Positions 9,537 to 18,384 of a stretch of 64,000 nucleotides of DNA are shown piece after piece. A model generated the notes under the pieces. It ran no database searches and was not told the DNA's origin. It worked only from the letters and a program-made list of their open reading frames with translations. The stretch is from Marinospirillum perlucidum (GTDB lineage: Bacteria > Pseudomonadota > Gammaproteobacteria > Pseudomonadales > Halomonadaceae): the NCBI RefSeq assembly GCF_003336805.1, contig NZ_QFWJ01000003.1, positions 248,001 to 312,000 of the forward strand, given 5' to 3'. Within the stretch, counting starts at the first letter, position 1, and each line of letters begins with the position of its first letter. Made by a program: the position numbers and the translations under genes.

Positions 9537-10183
9537 AGTCACTTCCCTCACAGCAGGGCTTTACCCTGGTAGAAATGCTCATTGCCTTGGGGCTGGGTGC
9601 CTTGTTGATGGCTGGTCTGGCGTCCAGTATGGGGGCGATTACCCGTTCCCAGAGCCTGGCTCAAGATTATGAGCAGGTGCAGGAAACCCTGCGTTTTACC
9701 ACCAGCCTGATGAGCCGCAGTTTAAGAACGGCTGAAGAATTGGTGAATATCACAGGTGTTGCCGAAACCACCGCTAACCAGTTTTCTGTTTTGCGCCAGA
9801 ACACTTCTGATCGCTATAGCTGTAACGGCGATCAACCTACGGGCCCTTTTTATGAAACCTACTACCGAGTTGCAGCCAGCAACCAGTTGGTTTGTCTGGT
9901 CACGGCTGAAGATGGTGGCACCTATGATTGGGAAGGCTCGGAAATTCTGGCAAGGGGTATTAGCGGTTTTTCCCTTACCTGTCTGGAATACGATGCCAGT
10001 GGTGAACAGGTGGCTGCGGACTATGAGGCCTGTACCGGAGTTACTCACAGCAGTGTGATTGCATTGGACCTAAGCTTAAGTTTTGCAGCCAGTTATTTTA
10101 ATGAATTGGATGCCTACCCGAATCATGGTTTTGTAGCCACCTTGCGCAGTCGTTTGCGCGAGTGTTCCCAGAATGGCTGCTAA
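9533..10183 (+). CDS. pilW: Minor type IV pseudopilin PilW-like
   Basis: 216 aa from the ATG at 9533, which overlaps the pilV stop (ATGA) and has GAGG about 10 bases upstream. An upstream in-frame TTG at 9524 is possible but less likely. Leader MKSLPSQQG is followed by FTLVEMLIALGLGALLMAGL, the PilW/GspJ type hydrophobic helix. Later cysteines (YSCNGDQ, FSLTCLEY, YEACTG, LRECSQNGC) suggest disulfides. It is a component of the minor pilin priming complex. Confidence 0.88.
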   Translation: MKSLPSQQGFTLVEMLIALGLGALLMAGLASSMGAITRSQSLAQDYEQVQETLRFTTSLMSRSLRTAEELVNITGVAETTANQFSVLRQNTSDRYSCNGDQPTGPFYETYYRVAASNQLVCLVTAEDGGTYDWEGSEILARGISGFSLTCLEYDASGEQVAADYEACTGVTHSSVIALDLSLSFAASYFNELDAYPNHGFVATLRSRLRECSQNGC

Positions 10184-10202
10184 CAACTTTGACAAGGAGT
10201 TA

Positions 10203-11393
10203 ATGGAGAAAGCTATGCCGCGTAACAGTCATGCCAAACCCCAGGAAGGTTTTGTTCTGGTTCTAGCACTACTGACCCTGTTGTTTGTCGGTATCGTTGT
10301 TGTTACGGGTTCCGAGCGAACCGGACAGGAAACCCGCGTTTCCCAGGCTGAAGCGCCGATTGCAACCCTGCAGGCTGCCGCTGAAGCCGGTTTGCTGACC
10401 CTCAGGCAGCAGATTGATCTGGCCGGTCAAACGGGCGGTCTTTGCGATGATGAAACGGATGATGCAAAACAGTTTTGTGAATGTCTGGTTGATTCAAATG
10501 ATGAAGTATCCAGTACGCGGTTAGCTGAAATTATGGGTGATGAAGGCTATACGGACAGTGAGTCTTTGTTTAGCAGTCAAGAAGGCTTGCCGGATACCTA
10601 CTGGTGGTTCAAGAGCAATGATAGTTTGTTGGTTTGTTTTGAAGGGACGACTAATACTGAATGTCAGAGCAGGGATCTGATTCCCAAGGATAGTAATGGC
10701 AACTTTATTGGTAATGCTTGTAGCATAACGGCGGATGTCTTTGCGGGTGATCCTGCTAATAATCCAGGCTATTTTATGGCTGCAACAATTAATATCCAGA
10801 CGAATACCTCGCCTTATTCAGGAACTCCTTTTGAAGATACACCTTTTGAAGACCTGTTAGACCCAGAAAGCTTTGAGTTGATTGATGAGAATGCCTTGGA
10901 TGACTTTTATTCTGACGACTTTTTAAATGGAGACTACGAGGGACTAGATATTCAAAGCGTTACAGGAGGAGGGACGATAACTCCCGAAGATTTGTCTGAT
11001 GATAAGGTTAATGTATTGGTTTTAGAAGGGGACCTCAATCTGACTGGCACAATGCCAGGTAAGAAAATAGTAATCATTAATAGAAATGACTCTTCAATCA
11101 GCTTTGCAAAAGAAACAGGGCAAAATAAAGGTAAACCTGAAGGGTGGATCATTGCACCGAATAGCACCATTACAACTCAGCAAGGCTCACCTAAAATTCC
11201 TATGAGTGTTATTTCTGAAGAATGTGAATCGGGTAGTCAGAATACCTGCACCCATGAATCTGGGGGCAGTGCTTTTCAAGGCTATGAATTGAGTGGGTTT
11301 GGCTCGACCAGCACGGGTTCTGAAGATTCAAATAGTACCGGCAATGTCCAAGTAGACACCTCCGAAGATATGCAGATGGACTTTGATTACTAA
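10203..11393 (+). CDS. PilX-like minor pilin/assembly protein, extended form
   Basis: 396 aa from the ATG at 10203, four bases after AAGGAG; an ATG at 10215 with GGAG seven bases before it is equally plausible. The N-terminus QEGFVLVLALLTLLFVGIVV resembles PilX, which lacks the Glu+5 of true prepilins. PilX proteins are usually under 200 aa. This one continues with about 200 extra residues, acidic and rich in Ser/Thr/Gly/Asn, including a segment VLVLEGDLNLTGTMPGKKIV that looks beta-rich, and ends QMDFDY. The extension is more AT-rich than its neighbours. It is last in the pseudopilin operon; the pilY1 gene that commonly follows is not present. Confidence 0.72.
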   Translation: MEKAMPRNSHAKPQEGFVLVLALLTLLFVGIVVVTGSERTGQETRVSQAEAPIATLQAAAEAGLLTLRQQIDLAGQTGGLCDDETDDAKQFCECLVDSNDEVSSTRLAEIMGDEGYTDSESLFSSQEGLPDTYWWFKSNDSLLVCFEGTTNTECQSRDLIPKDSNGNFIGNACSITADVFAGDPANNPGYFMAATINIQTNTSPYSGTPFEDTPFEDLLDPESFELIDENALDDFYSDDFLNGDYEGLDIQSVTGGGTITPEDLSDDKVNVLVLEGDLNLTGTMPGKKIVIINRNDSSISFAKETGQNKGKPEGWIIAPNSTITTQQGSPKIPMSVISEECESGSQNTCTHESGGSAFQGYELSGFGSTSTGSEDSNSTGNVQVDTSEDMQMDFDY

Positions 11394-11407
11394 ATAGGAA
11401 ACACCGA

Positions 11408-11827
11408 ATGTCTTTTCGTTTGCACCCGCGTCTTGAAGCCGATTCCTTTTTGATTGGCCGCTTGCCTTTATCTGAGCTGCGGATGATCAATGATCAGCGC
11501 TATCCCTGGTTGCTATTAGTGCCGGCCTTGCCGGATCTGGTCGAGATTACCGACCTCTCCGATGAGAACTACCAGCAGCTTTGGGAAGAAGTGCGCTTGG
11601 TCAGCAAGGCTTTGCAGGAGTTGTTTGAACCGGATAAATTGAATGTTGCCACTCTGGGCAACCTGGTGCCTCAGTTGCACCTGCATGTGATTGCCCGTTT
11701 TAAAAACGATGCTGCCTGGCCTGGGCCGGTTTGGGGGCAGGGTGAGGCTCTGCCCATTTCCAGTGCTTTGGCTAATGACCGCATCGAATCGGTGAGCCGC
11801 ATCCTAGCGACTCATTTGATCCAATAA
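11408..11827 (+). CDS. HIT-family nucleotide-binding protein
   Basis: 139 aa. The histidine triad region reads VPQLHLHVIARF at residues 87-98. The first His of the usual HxHxH is Gln89, and H91 and H93 are kept; this Q-variant is what many small proteobacterial HIT proteins show. HIT proteins hydrolyse or transfer nucleoside monophosphates attached to phosphate, amine or sulfate leaving groups; the substrate here is unknown. AGGAA precedes the ATG. It lies 14 bases after the PilX-like gene and converges on ygiQ. Confidence 0.85.
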   Translation: MSFRLHPRLEADSFLIGRLPLSELRMINDQRYPWLLLVPALPDLVEITDLSDENYQQLWEEVRLVSKALQELFEPDKLNVATLGNLVPQLHLHVIARFKNDAAWPGPVWGQGEALPISSALANDRIESVSRILATHLIQ

Positions 11828-11838
11828 GACTAGCCTGA

Positions 11839-14109
11839 TTAAAAGGCCTTTTTACCGGTTTTTTTGCTGCCTTTTCCGCGCTTGGGTTTGCTGATCTTTC
11901 CTTTGCTTTTGTTCCCTGCCGGTTTGCCTCTGGGTGGCAGACCAGTATGCTGGGTCAGTGCAGGCTTGCCTTGTTTTTTAAAGGCTTCGGCCTTGGGCGT
12001 TCCCTTGATGGGGTCGGTGGGTGGAATCAGGTGCTTCTTGCTATAGCCAATCAGATCAGCCCGTCCCATTTCCTTGAGCGCCTTGCGCAGCAGTGCCCAG
12101 TTTTTGGGGTCGTGATAGCGCAAAAAGGCCTTATGCAGTCGTCTTTGACGCTCGCCCTTGAGAGCCAGTAGTTTTTCACTCTTGTAGCTGATTCGCCGCA
12201 GCGGATTACGCTCACTGTGGTACATGGCTGTCGCTGTGGCCATGGGAGAGGGGTAAAAAGCCTGAACCTGATCCGCCCTGAAACCATTGCGTTTCAGCCA
12301 GAGTGCCAGGTTCATCATGTCTTCATCCGTGGTCCCCGGATGGGCCGCGATAAAGTAGGGAATCAGGTACTGTTCCTTACCGGCTTCCTTGGAGAACTGA
12401 TCAAACATCTTTTTAAAGCGATCATAGCTGCCAATTCCCGGTTTCATCATCTTGGAGAGCGGGCCTTCTTCAGTATGCTCAGGCGCTATCTTCAGGTAAC
12501 CGCCGACGTGATGGGTAACCAGCTCCTTAACGTATTCGGGCGATTCCACAGCCAGGTCATATCTCAGTCCCGAAGCAATCAGTACCTTTTTAACGCCGGG
12601 CAGATTACGAGCCTCCCGGTAGAGATCAATCAAGGCTGAGTGATCGGTATTCAGATTGCTGCAGATGCCGGGATAAACACAGGAAGGCTTGCGGCAGGCG
12701 GCCTCGATTTCCGGGCTTTTACAGGCCAAGCGGTACATATTGGCCGTGGGGCCGCCTAGATCGGAAACGATGCCGGTAAATTCAGGAATCTTATCCCGCA
12801 TGGCTTCGATTTCACGAAGGATGGAGCCTTGCGAACGGTTTTGGATAATCCGGCCTTCGTGCTCGGTGATGGAACAGAAGGTACAGCCACCAAAACAGCC
12901 GCGCATAATGTTGACGGAAAAACGAATCATCTCCCAGGCGGGAATGCGGGCATTACCGTAAGCCGGATGCGGTGCACGGGAATAGGGCTGGTCAAAGACC
13001 GCATCCATTTCTTCGGTGGTCAAGGGCAGTGGCGGGGGATTGACCCAAAGATCCTGGTCACCGTGTTTTTGCACCAGGGCGCGAGCATTGCCCGGGTTGG
13101 TTTCCAGGTGCAGAACCCGGCTGGCATGAGCATAGAGTACCGGGTCTTTGCTGACCTTCTCAAAGCTGGGCAGGCGGATCACACTTTGATCTCTGAGCTC
13201 TCCGCGTAACTGGCGCTCCAGTTGTTTGCGCTGGCGTGCTTCTTCAGCAGAAAGTAGATCCAGTGCCTGCTCTGTGGGATCAGGAGCCTGATTTTCCTGC
13301 TCGAGGCTACAGGCCTCCAGGTCCTGGGTGTTTACATAGGGGTTGATGATTTTTTCGACCCGGCCAGGGCGATCGATTCGGGTGGAATCAATTTCCAGCC
13401 AGTTTTCCGGCGTGCCCTTGCGAACAAAAACACTGCCGCGTACATCGGTAATGGCCTTGATATCTTCACCCAGGGCCAGCCGATGGGCAACTTCCACCAG
13501 GGCTCTTTCAGCATTGCCATACAGGAGTAGATCAGCCTTGGCATCCATCAGTAGTGAGCGGCGTACCTTATCCTGCCAGTAATCATAGTGGGCAATACGG
13601 CGCAAGGAGGCTTCAATACCGCCAAGAATGACCGGTACTTCCTTCCAGGCTTCCTTGCAGCGCTGGGTATAGACTAGGCTGGCGCGGTCGGGGCGCTTGC
13701 CTCCTTCACCGCCGGGTGTATAGGCATCATCCGAGCGAATTTTACGTTCAGCGGTATAACGGTTGATCATGGAATCCATGTTGCCTGCTGTCACACCGAA
13801 GAATAGCTCGGGTTTGCCCAGCTTCATGAAGTCCTCTTTCGAGTTCCAATCCGGTTGGGCAATAATACCGACCCGAAATCCCTGGGCTTCAAGGGTGCGC
13901 CCGATAACGGCCATGCCAAAGGAAGGATGATCGACATAGGCATCACCGGTAACCAGAATGATGTCGCAGCGATCCCAGCCCAGAAGATCCATTTCCTCCC
14001 GGCTCATGGGGAGGAAGCTGGCAGTGCCGAAGCATTCGGCCCAGTATTTGGGGTAATCAAAAATCTTACGGATGGAAGATTTTGCAGAAACACTTGAGGA
14101 AGCAGACAT
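11839..14109 (-). CDS. ygiQ: YgiQ family radical SAM protein
   Basis: 756 aa, similar in size to E. coli YgiQ (UPF0313). The radical SAM 4Fe-4S motif is CFGGCTFC at about residue 405, within [19 protein letters not shown]. The N-terminus has the conserved [31 protein letters not shown] segment of this family, and a Lys/Gly-rich basic tail follows the core (last 50 residues). The biochemical reaction is not established for the family. The gene stands alone, convergent with the HIT gene. Confidence 0.93.
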   Translation of the reverse strand: MSASSSVSAKSSIRKIFDYPKYWAECFGTASFLPMSREEMDLLGWDRCDIILVTGDAYVDHPSFGMAVIGRTLEAQGFRVGIIAQPDWNSKEDFMKLGKPELFFGVTAGNMDSMINRYTAERKIRSDDAYTPGGEGGKRPDRASLVYTQRCKEAWKEVPVILGGIEASLRRIAHYDYWQDKVRRSLLMDAKADLLLYGNAERALVEVAHRLALGEDIKAITDVRGSVFVRKGTPENWLEIDSTRIDRPGRVEKIINPYVNTQDLEACSLEQENQAPDPTEQALDLLSAEEARQRKQLERQLRGELRDQSVIRLPSFEKVSKDPVLYAHASRVLHLETNPGNARALVQKHGDQDLWVNPPPLPLTTEEMDAVFDQPYSRAPHPAYGNARIPAWEMIRFSVNIMRGCFGGCTFCSITEHEGRIIQNRSQGSILREIEAMRDKIPEFTGIVSDLGGPTANMYRLACKSPEIEAACRKPSCVYPGICSNLNTDHSALIDLYREARNLPGVKKVLIASGLRYDLAVESPEYVKELVTHHVGGYLKIAPEHTEEGPLSKMMKPGIGSYDRFKKMFDQFSKEAGKEQYLIPYFIAAHPGTTDEDMMNLALWLKRNGFRADQVQAFYPSPMATATAMYHSERNPLRRISYKSEKLLALKGERQRRLHKAFLRYHDPKNWALLRKALKEMGRADLIGYSKKHLIPPTDPIKGTPKAEAFKKQGKPALTQHTGLPPRGKPAGNKSKGKISKPKRGKGSKKTGKKAF

Positions 14110-14375
14110 GGAAATTCCGGTACAGCAGGGGAAAGGAAGTTGATGCAGGTCATTTTACCTGATCGACTGGAGAGCGTCAGTTAAAAACTCGGATGCAGCG
14201 GTTATTTTTTAGTCAGTGGCAGCTAATCAGAAAAACAGCTTTTCCAAATCACTTGCTGCTTTGATGTAAACTAGGTGGTCAAATGCTTCGAGGTGCTTAT
14301 TGTCACCAGTGACCCAACTTCATGCTGATCAGAGGCCTGCTCAGGACACATGTCTGCAAGGATAGGAAAGGAAAA

Positions 14376-14921
14376 ATGTTGAAGTCAGTAGTATCAAGTC
14401 TTGCCGGTGTGGCGCTTTTGGCCAGCCTTGCAGTTCAGGCTCAAGAGCCGCTGGGTGACCCTTTCATGGGTGTGGGTGGATCCCTGGGTCATCTTGATCT
14501 GGAACCGCTGGATTCTTCCCAGGCCAGTGGTATCGGGGTGCGGCTGGGGGTGGTTTATCCGGATCACCGCCTTCATGCCCAATTGAATTTTCATACCTGG
14601 GACGAAGCAGAAACCCGGGTTATGGCCGCTCACTATGATCGCCTTTGGTCGCTGACATCGGGACTGGAGCTTTTTGCCGGCGTTCGCGGCGCCCTGGTGG
14701 ATCTGGATCTAGCAGCCAAGCATCAAACTGAAGAGTATGTCACCGGACCGGGATTGGGTTTGCAGTCCGGGTTGATCTGGGAATTTAGTCGCGGCTGGTC
14801 CCTGGAAACGGGGCTTCGCTTTACCCGCTTTCAGGTCGAGATTGATAGCCAGCTTGCAGGTAAGACCGAGTTGCAAGCCTTGAATGAAGGTTATGTAAGT
14901 TTGAACTACCGCTTCTACTAG
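14376..14921 (+). CDS. Putative small outer-membrane beta-barrel protein
   Basis: 181 aa from the ATG at 14376 (GGAAAGGA just upstream), preferred over an in-frame ATG at 14322 because it gives a clean signal peptide, MLKSVVSSLAGVALLASLAV ending QA-Q. The mature part shows alternating hydrophobic strands and ends NEGYVSLNYRFY, with the C-terminal aromatic residue expected of a barrel protein recognised by the Bam machinery. No specific family is recognised. The 266-base gap upstream (14110-14375) separates it from divergent ygiQ and presumably holds both promoters; nothing else was seen there. Confidence 0.7.
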   Translation: MLKSVVSSLAGVALLASLAVQAQEPLGDPFMGVGGSLGHLDLEPLDSSQASGIGVRLGVVYPDHRLHAQLNFHTWDEAETRVMAAHYDRLWSLTSGLELFAGVRGALVDLDLAAKHQTEEYVTGPGLGLQSGLIWEFSRGWSLETGLRFTRFQVEIDSQLAGKTELQALNEGYVSLNYRFY

Positions 14922-14970
14922 TCTCTGGTCTGGCCACCTGAGCCCCGGTTTAATCTCCAGGGCTTCAGGC

Positions 14971-15834
14971 TTAAAATCTGAATTCCAGTTCAATTCCGGC
15001 CCAGGCCGGTTCTCTGGCTTCTCCCGGGTGAAGGGCATTATTCCCGCTATTAACCGCCAACCGGGTTTCTGCTTCCTGGATAAATGCCGTATCCTCGCCC
15101 AAGGCAGAGTTAATTGCCTGGGAAACACTACCGGCCGGGTTTAAAAAGAAGAGGGTGGCGCTGCCCAAAGCAGATGAACCCCACACCAGGCCATCATTGG
15201 CCAGAATGCGTTGCTCCCAGATGTAAAAGCCTTCACCGACCAAAGAGCCGATTATGGGCGTGATCAGGATATCCTGGCGCGAAGGCGTTTCGGCAAAAGC
15301 CTCCACACCCATTTCCCAGAGGAAGGTAGACATCAAGAAGGAGTAACCAAAGGATTCCAGCTTGGTTAAGCCTTGGTTTCTAGCCACCATATAGTAGGCA
15401 GCACCAAAATAGGGGTGACCAATGAGGTTGAGATTCCACTCATCCTTGTCCCAGACAGGCCCTTCTTCATTATGCTCTACCCAGCGATCACCCAACTGAT
15501 CGGGCGTCATTTCGCTGCGATCCCATTTGGAAACATCTTCAGGCAAGGCATAGATAACGGCCATGATACCCAGCGACATGATGGCCATGTTGCGGGTTTC
15601 CCGGGCCATACGTTGAAATTTGCTGCCATTCATTGGCTGCGAACCAGACTCAGCCACAAGAGGGTATTGTTCGGAGGTGGAAGCCAGAAGTAGAGCCTGG
15701 TAGGCCTCTTGATCAATGATTCTGCTGACTTCTTCTGATGTGAGTTGATACTTGCTTGCAGCAGCCCAAGGCGAGACCAACAACAACACGCCTGCGAGCA
15801 CTGCGGAGACTTGACGCCGCAGAGAAATATCCAT
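14971..15834 (-). CDS. DUF3943-type exported/outer-membrane protein
   Basis: 287 aa from the ATG at 15834, giving a signal peptide (MDISLRRQVSAVLAGVLLLV, cleavage near AAA-SK). A TTG at 15879 would add 15 residues that run into the upstream terminator, so it is disfavoured. The segment NLIGHPYFGAAYYMVARNQG followed by FLWEMGVEAFAETPSRQDIL is characteristic of DUF3943 proteins. The chain ends IELEFRF, compatible with a beta-barrel end. Function unknown. It lies about 45 bases downstream of the terminator of the RsmZ-like RNA, in the same direction. Confidence 0.72.
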   Translation of the reverse strand: MDISLRRQVSAVLAGVLLLVSPWAAASKYQLTSEEVSRIIDQEAYQALLLASTSEQYPLVAESGSQPMNGSKFQRMARETRNMAIMSLGIMAVIYALPEDVSKWDRSEMTPDQLGDRWVEHNEEGPVWDKDEWNLNLIGHPYFGAAYYMVARNQGLTKLESFGYSFLMSTFLWEMGVEAFAETPSRQDILITPIIGSLVGEGFYIWEQRILANDGLVWGSSALGSATLFFLNPAGSVSQAINSALGEDTAFIQEAETRLAVNSGNNALHPGEAREPAWAGIELEFRF

Positions 15835-15880
15835 GGTTAACCGAGGCCGTTTAAAAAGAGGGGATGATAACACAGACAAA

Positions 15881-15905
15881 AAATAAGGGCGGCCTAAAGC
15901 CGCCC
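15881..15905 (-). terminator. Rho-independent terminator of the RsmZ-like RNA
   Basis: On the leftward strand: GGGCGGC, loop TTTAG, GCCGCCC, then TTATTTTTTG. A strong GC stem followed by a U-tract faces leftward, although no protein gene precedes it, so it must end an RNA gene between it and rpoS. Confidence 0.88.
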
Positions 15906-16121
15906 GGGGGATTCCTTTTCATCGTCCTTGTTCACCTGCCATCCTGGCGGGTATCCTTTGGGGTGGTCATCCAAGCCTTCACTGGCTGCAATCAACCTTT
16001 CCTGGTAACAAGTCTTCCACGACTTTTCCTGATGCTTTCCTGCCTGATTATCCTTAATCTCCTTTGGCCTGCACCGTGCATCCTTTTTTCCTTGTCATCC
16101 TGCTCCTTGCTCCCTGACGAC
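15881..16121 (-). ncRNA. rsmZ: RsmZ/CsrB-type CsrA(RsmA)-sequestering small RNA
   Basis: Leftward RNA of about 240 nt, from a start near 16121 to the terminator U-tract. It contains 16 GGA triplets, 13 of them AGGA, where chance would give only a few. Several sit in the loops of short perfect stems: GATTA-AGGA-TAATC (16046-16059), AAGTC-GTGGAA-GACTT (16010-16025), GCC-AGGAT-GGC (15938-15948) and ACC-AGGAAA-GGT. GGA in hairpin loops is the CsrA/RsmA binding element. In Pseudomonas rsmZ lies immediately downstream of rpoS, exactly as here. These RNAs titrate the translational repressor RsmA/CsrA under GacS/GacA control. The name is by architecture and synteny; primary sequence of this family is poorly conserved, and CsrB would be an equally fair label. 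Confidence 0.82.
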
Positions 16122-16301
16122 AATTTCAGAATACCACCTTTTGAGTCGAAAAAAAGTGGGTGTCCCACTTGTAGTACAGAGGTAAGATCTGTTTTAAGTC
16201 TTTAAAAAACAATGGTTTGTGATTTTTAATTGATTTCAATCAAGTGTTTTTGGTCAAGATTCTGCGGATCGGCTTCAGCAATGTACGCAATTGCATACAA
16301 T
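16122..16301 (-). promoter_or_regulatory. Promoter region of the RsmZ-like RNA, with palindrome
   Basis: On the leftward strand a -10 like TATTCT lies at 16133-16128. The -35 region is poor, as expected of an activator-dependent promoter. A perfect 7-bp inverted repeat, AAGTGGG-TGT-CCCACTT (16154-16170), is centred about 41 bases before the proposed start. A single GacA-like half site, CTTACC, lies at 16186-16181. The canonical TGTAAG-N6-CTTACA box is not present intact. The remainder to 16301 is AT-rich without further recognisable elements. Confidence 0.5.
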
Positions 16302-16329
16302 AAAAAACCGGCTGGATGACAGCCGGTTT
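16302..16329 (-). terminator. Rho-independent terminator of rpoS
   Basis: Leftward strand: AAACCGGCT, loop GTCATCC, AGCCGGTTTTTT. It lies 22 bases beyond the rpoS stop. Confidence 0.9.
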
Positions 16330-16350
16330 AGGTAGCGGGTGAGATGGGAA

Positions 16351-17355
16351 TTAGTGGGAAAGAACTGCATCCAAATCCACGCCTTCTCGATCAAGCATTT
16401 TGCGCAGACGCTTCAGGGCTTCCATCTGGATTTGACGCACTCTTTCACGAGTTAAGCCAATTTCCTGACCCACTTCTTCCAGCGTGGTCGCTTCATGGCC
16501 TCTGAGACCAAAGCGCCGGGCAACGACTTCGCGTTGTTTCTCGCTGAGTTCATTCAGCCAGTTTTCAATATTGCCGGTAATGTCCTGATCCTGAATGGAA
16601 TGCAGCGGATCAGCTTCCTCTTCACTGGCCAGGGTTTCCAGTAGTGGTTTATCAGCGTTTTGACCTGCAGGATAATCAAAAGAGGTGTTTCTTTCATTCA
16701 GACCCAGCAGTTTCTTCACTACTGCCACCGGTTTATCCAGGTGACGTGCAATCTCTTCCGGCGTGGGTTCGTGGTCCAGGATTTGCGAAAGTTCCCGAGC
16801 GGTTCTCAGGAAGGTATTGAGTTCTTTCACTACATGAATGGGCAGGCGCACGGTGCGGGTCTGGTTCATCAGAGCCCGTTCGATGGTTTGACGAATCCAC
16901 CAGGTAGCATAGGTCGAAAAGCGAAAGCCACGTTCAGGATCAAACTTTTCCACGGCCCGGATAAGGCCCAGATTGCCTTCTTCAATCAAATCCAACAAAG
17001 AAAGGCCGCGATTGTTATAGCGACGGGCAATCTTCACGACCAGACGCAGGTTACTTTCAATCATGCGGCAACGACCCGCTGGGTCACCCTTGCGAGCAAG
17101 ACGCCCGTAATGAACTTCCTCTTCTGCGCTTAGTAGCGGCGAGGCGCCTATCTCATTCAGGTAGAGCTGGGTTGCATCCAGGGTTTTACTGGGGGTCAGA
17201 GATTCATTTTCCAAAGCCTGTTCAAAGGCTTCGGCCTCGCTGATTTGAGTGGCATCCAAGTCCAGGTCTTCATCCTTGGTATCCAGAAGCTCCCTGTTTA
17301 ACTCCAGTTCGGCATCTGCATCGGTGAGTGCTTGTTCTTGTTTCAAGTCTGCCAT
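16351..17355 (-). CDS. rpoS: RNA polymerase sigma factor RpoS (stationary phase/general stress)
   Basis: 334 aa, RpoS-length. An acidic N-terminal region 1.1 (residues 1-55) precedes [21 protein letters not shown] (region 1.2). Region 2 follows, with [40 protein letters not shown] and [16 protein letters not shown]. Region 4 is [18 protein letters not shown]. RpoS directs transcription of stationary phase and stress genes. AAGGAG lies about 9 bases before the ATG. The gene follows a DUF368 gene rather than nlpD, and its own promoter probably lies in 17356-17475. An RsmZ-like RNA follows it. Confidence 0.97.
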   Translation of the reverse strand: MADLKQEQALTDADAELELNRELLDTKDEDLDLDATQISEAEAFEQALENESLTPSKTLDATQLYLNEIGASPLLSAEEEVHYGRLARKGDPAGRCRMIESNLRLVVKIARRYNNRGLSLLDLIEEGNLGLIRAVEKFDPERGFRFSTYATWWIRQTIERALMNQTRTVRLPIHVVKELNTFLRTARELSQILDHEPTPEEIARHLDKPVAVVKKLLGLNERNTSFDYPAGQNADKPLLETLASEEEADPLHSIQDQDITGNIENWLNELSEKQREVVARRFGLRGHEATTLEEVGQEIGLTRERVRQIQMEALKRLRKMLDREGVDLDAVLSH

Positions 17356-17475
17356 AACCCTGCTCCTTATTACGAAGGCTTCTAAGGCCCAGAAATCAGT
17401 TACCTGATCAAGCCGGTCAACTGTATTACCTGGTTTTATTGAAGCAAGTAATATGCCACTTAAGTTGCAAGCTCA

Positions 17476-18384
17476 CTAATCTGATCTTGGGGCCAAGTAA
17501 AGCACCAGTATCCAGCCGATCAATGTACAAATTGTGACAGGGATGAGGTTCGAGGGTTCACCTGTTACCTCAAAATACTGCCAGGGCAGTAACACTTGTG
17601 TGTCTAAAGGAATCACATTTTGCTGTTCATCCAGACGGTAACGCGTTAACTGTTGCCACGGCCAGAGATGCTTTAACGACGCTACCACAAAGCCAAGAAG
17701 GGCGGCAAAGGTGGCCGAGCGGTAATGATCAAATAACCAGCCCAGCAAATGGGAAAAAACCAGCAGACCCGAGGCAGCGCCGCCTGCGAAGGGCAGAATC
17801 AAGCTCAGATTGAAATTTTTAATGGCCTCGATAAAGGGACCATAAACACCCATGACCAGAAGCAGGAAACTGCCGGAAATGCCGGGCAGGATCATCGCGC
17901 AGATGGCAATCATTCCAGCGATAAAGAAGGTAGTGGGTGAAAGACTGCCCACACTGGGTAATAGCAGGCTAATAAAATTGGCTGCCAGGGCACCGGCCGC
18001 CAGGAACAGCAGGCGCTGCCAATTCCAGCCCGTAACTTGACGGCTGATCATCAATGCGGAACCAGCTACCAGGCCAAAGAAAAAGCCATTAAGAGGTTGA
18101 GGGTGGTTTTCCAGCAGCCAGCTCACCAGGTGGGCCAGCAGTGCTACGGCGCTGAAAATGCCCGCTAAGAGGCTGACAATAAAGGGGCCATCAACCGCTT
18201 GCCAAACACCCTTGAGGCCCTGGGTTCTCCATATCTGCCAAAGGCGCCAGTCGAAGCTGCGGAGGCAATTGATCAAACGCTCATAGATACCGGTTATAAA
18301 AGCCAGGGTGCCGCCGGAAATACCCGGGACCATATCGGCCGAGCCCATGGCCAGACCGCGAAGATAGATTTGCCAGCTGCGCAT
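17476..18384 (-). CDS. DUF368 polytopic membrane protein
   Basis: 302 aa with about eight hydrophobic segments. The N-terminal signature RGLAMGSADMVPGISGGTLAF and the internal repeat of it, ICAMILPGISGSFLLLVMGVY, identify DUF368. Some family members have been implicated in flipping undecaprenyl phosphate back across the membrane (the PopT group), so a role in carrier-lipid recycling is possible but is an inference here. The start ATG overlaps the pcm stop as TAATG, so the two are co-translated. It occupies the position of nlpD in the pcm-nlpD-rpoS order of many gammaproteobacteria. Confidence 0.88.
   Translation of the reverse strand: MRSWQIYLRGLAMGSADMVPGISGGTLAFITGIYERLINCLRSFDWRLWQIWRTQGLKGVWQAVDGPFIVSLLAGIFSAVALLAHLVSWLLENHPQPLNGFFFGLVAGSALMISRQVTGWNWQRLLFLAAGALAANFISLLLPSVGSLSPTTFFIAGMIAICAMILPGISGSFLLLVMGVYGPFIEAIKNFNLSLILPFAGGAASGLLVFSHLLGWLFDHYRSATFAALLGFVVASLKHLWPWQQLTRYRLDEQQNVIPLDTQVLLPWQYFEVTGEPSNLIPVTICTLIGWILVLYLAPRSD

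Noticed and set aside
11694-11712. HIT motif with Gln in place of the first His, considered as an inactivating loss
   Set aside because: The two remaining motif histidines are intact, and this QLHxH form is common in small proteobacterial HIT proteins, so it is not evidence of decay.
15864-16205. A plus-strand 113-codon open frame over the intergenic region after rpoS
   Set aside because: No ribosome-binding site and no recognisable domain. The region is better explained by the leftward GGA-rich RNA, whose complementary TCC-rich strand happens to lack stops.
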